NCBI GenBank assembly: GCA_049323275.1
Contig: JBMOOM010000089.1
Coordinates: 62,001 to 126,000, forward strand
Source: Taklimakanibacter sp049323275
GTDB taxonomy: Bacteria; Pseudomonadota; Alphaproteobacteria; Rhizobiales; Aestuariivirgaceae
DNA length: 64,000 nucleotides
Direction: 5' to 3'
This document shows, piece after piece, positions 62,811-64,000 of the stretch. The notes under the pieces were generated by a model. The model had not been told where the DNA came from. It did not search any database and saw only the letters and a list, made by a program, of their open reading frames with translations. A program made the translations under genes and the position numbers. Every line of letters begins with the position of its first letter. Within the stretch, counting starts at the first letter, position 1.

Positions 62811-63337
62811 GAATATTAAATAATATGATGTAAAATCAATTACATACCCTAAATGTATAATCCCGTATCTACCACCAAATCAACCTATATGGCGACACTG
62901 GAAGGGCCTTGACCCGAGCGCCGGCCCGTCATCTATACCGCTCATGACCTGACGCTCTCCCGCACATAGTTCGCGCCCGCTCCCCGGCAATTAAGCCGGC
63001 AACGGCCGAGGCGCGCCTATGGAGAGTCAGAATGAACCCCGACCACAGGACCAGGAGGAGCGAGGCTCGGCGCGGCGCTCGCCATGCGCGCAGAATCCTC
63101 GACGGCAATCCGACGCTCAATGATCTGCTGATTTACTGGCACTGGAGCTGGGTAGAAAGCGACATACACGAACACTCCGGCCCCCAACATGCATACTCCC
63201 GAGGCTTCCGCGCCGTGCTCCGGCCACACATGCCGCCCTGGCGTTCGCTCAGAGGCATGGAGAAACTACGTCTCAAATCGGACTGAACGAAAGGAGGCCC
63301 CCTTACACTCGGACCGAATCAGCTCAGAAAGGAGTGC
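62811..63337. other. A+T-richer region after tRNA-Leu with no certain gene
   Basis: Directly after the tRNA a short A+T-rich stretch (62811-62861) includes a small inverted repeat ATATTA-AA-TAATAT (62813-62826) and a TATAAT hexamer (62856-62861) without a matching -35. From 62900 on, the composition returns closer to neighbours. One possible small gene (63032-63286) is listed separately. The last 50 bp contain the ribosome-binding site of the next gene. No integrase is seen; if this is an island, its integrase would be at the far end beyond the window. Confidence 0.6.
63032..63286 (+). CDS. possible small protein of unknown function
   Basis: An 84-codon frame with GGAGA 6 bp before its ATG. 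The product is basic and Trp-rich (LLIYWHWSWVESDIHEH). It matches nothing I know. The third codon positions are GC-biased, mildly in favour of coding. It may be a chance frame. Confidence 0.3.
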   Translation: MNPDHRTRRSEARRGARHARRILDGNPTLNDLLIYWHWSWVESDIHEHSGPQHAYSRGFRAVLRPHMPPWRSLRGMEKLRLKSD

Positions 63338-64000
63338 ATGAAATGCAAGAACCTAATACCGCCGGACCTCCAAGAGCTGTACGATTTTGATGAATGGCGG
63401 AACCCCTGTGCAGTTCTAAGTGTCGCCTATCCTGAGGAATGGCAAGACATTTTGACTGTGCTGCGGAACTTCAGATTGCTCCGGCGAGATATTGGAGAAA
63501 AAGGTATCAAAGGAGGTGGCAAGAGCCTCGTGGCAATTAGAATGGATCGTATGTTTCGGGAGTTGGGCTGGACACCAATGGAGTTTGACACAAAGATCGT
63601 CGTCAACAATCATCCGATTGAGAGCCCAACGCATGAGGTAGATTGCTTCAAAGGTAAAGTTGCGCTGGAGCTCGAATGGAACAACAAGACCGAGTTCTAC
63701 GACCGCGACCTCAACAACTTCCGCTTGCTATTCGATCTCCGAGTTGCCGATGTTGGCATCATCATCACTCGAAGTGACGAGCTTCAGACGATTTTTGATG
63801 ATATGGGTAAAGGTGCCAGCTACGGCCCGACCACTACGATCTTTTCGAAGCTACAACGGAAGCTTGATGGAGGTGCCGGCGGTGGCTGTCCTGTACTCGC
63901 AATTGGCATGAAAAAATCCCTGTACATTGATGACATCGCGCGTCCGGACCTTGCAGTAAACTTCAAGACAATCGAGCGAAAGAAGAAAGGGCCAAAAAAA
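63338..64000 (+). CDS. BglII/BstYI-family type II restriction endonuclease, 3' end beyond window
   Basis: An uninterrupted frame of 221 codons reaching the window edge; the stop is beyond it. AAAGGAG lies 5 bp before ATG 63338. The core HEVDCFKGKVALELEW holds Asp102, Glu111 and Glu113: D-X8-E-X-E, the same spacing as the BglII active site (Asp84, Glu93, Gln95), with Glu where BglII has Gln. After it, FYDRDLNNFRLLFDL and VADVGIIITRSDELQ follow the BglII/BstYI fold. The C-terminus seen so far is Lys-rich. It probably cuts a GATC-type site. The expected methyltransferase is not in the window. Codon use is visibly less GC-rich than in the rest. Confidence 0.85.
   Translation, partial: MKCKNLIPPDLQELYDFDEWRNPCAVLSVAYPEEWQDILTVLRNFRLLRRDIGEKGIKGGGKSLVAIRMDRMFRELGWTPMEFDTKIVVNNHPIESPTHEVDCFKGKVALELEWNNKTEFYDRDLNNFRLLFDLRVADVGIIITRSDELQTIFDDMGKGASYGPTTTIFSKLQRKLDGGAGGGCPVLAIGMKKSLYIDDIARPDLAVNFKTIERKKKGPKK

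Noticed and set aside
63017..63229. Minus-strand frame opposite the possible small gene after the tRNA
   Set aside because: No ribosome-binding site or family signs; the plus-strand frame has both a better start and GC-biased third positions, and even that is uncertain.

Overview
The window is a 64 kb piece of a high-GC alphaproteobacterial chromosome, most likely from the order Hyphomicrobiales (Rhizobiales). The evidence is gene content: an aapJQMP general amino-acid transporter, the aerobic (CobA/CobK/CobB/CobQ) cobalamin pathway, a NifU-like/folE/hisI/patatin block, choline sulfatase, DUF2336, DUF1636, DUF3126, BTLCP and PilZ proteins, and two perfect CtrA-type boxes (TTAA-N7-TTAA). Species cannot be named from sequence alone. 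Genes are densely packed, with many 1-8 bp start/stop overlaps.

Layout. 1-2.0 kb: sulfurtransferase end and an M29 aminopeptidase, followed by a phased repeat array. 2.2-6.9 kb (minus): the aap ABC transporter, with a terminator at its end and another between the binding-protein gene and the permeases. 7.0-13.2 kb: cobalamin genes; cobK is divergent from the coupled cobA-cobB-cobQ-cobD run, which collides with cobP-DUF1636. 13.3-17.3 kb: NAD kinase, DUF2336 protein, MFS transporter, stand-alone receiver protein. 17.3-18.3 kb: a CtrA box, a DnaA box and a VapBC toxin-antitoxin pair. 18.4-23.2 kb: MaoC/CitE-like CoA enzymes, flavin reductase, HAD phosphatase, nitroreductase, an uncharacterised exported protein with three internal repeats, and a cupin. 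23.2-29.4 kb: a zinc-ribbon/cyclase/ATPase/TPR protein, an exported Ntn hydrolase, and a DMT exporter with a divergent LysR regulator. 29.5-36.8 kb: thrS, an outer-membrane protein, yidD, betC, a NifU-like scaffold, folE, hisI and patatin.

36.8-46.1 kb (minus) holds a dipeptide/oligopeptide ABC transporter with a C69-type hydrolase, then an HTH regulator, a CBS protein and a rhomboid protease. 46.1-48.4 kb has PAS, PilZ and BTLCP (LapG-like fold) proteins, suggesting c-di-GMP-linked surface control. 48.5-53.9 kb has a gamma-carbonic anhydrase-like protein, a SulP transporter, DUF3126, cysE, an enoyl-CoA hydratase, an alpha/beta hydrolase and a zinc-finger protein. 53.9-62.7 kb has a small lipoprotein, GNAT acetyltransferases, a YcaQ-type glycosylase, two class-III aminotransferases, an ogt-2OG-oxygenase alkylation-repair pair, a HIT protein and a MATE exporter.

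At 62.7 kb a complete tRNA-Leu(TAA) marks a boundary. The DNA beyond it is visibly more A+T-rich and lacks the dense housekeeping packing. It contains an open frame, uninterrupted to the window edge (63338-64000), whose D-X8-E-X-E active-site spacing and flanking sequence match the BglII/BstYI family of type II restriction endonucleases. This looks like the start of a tRNA-integrated defence island and is the most interesting item here.
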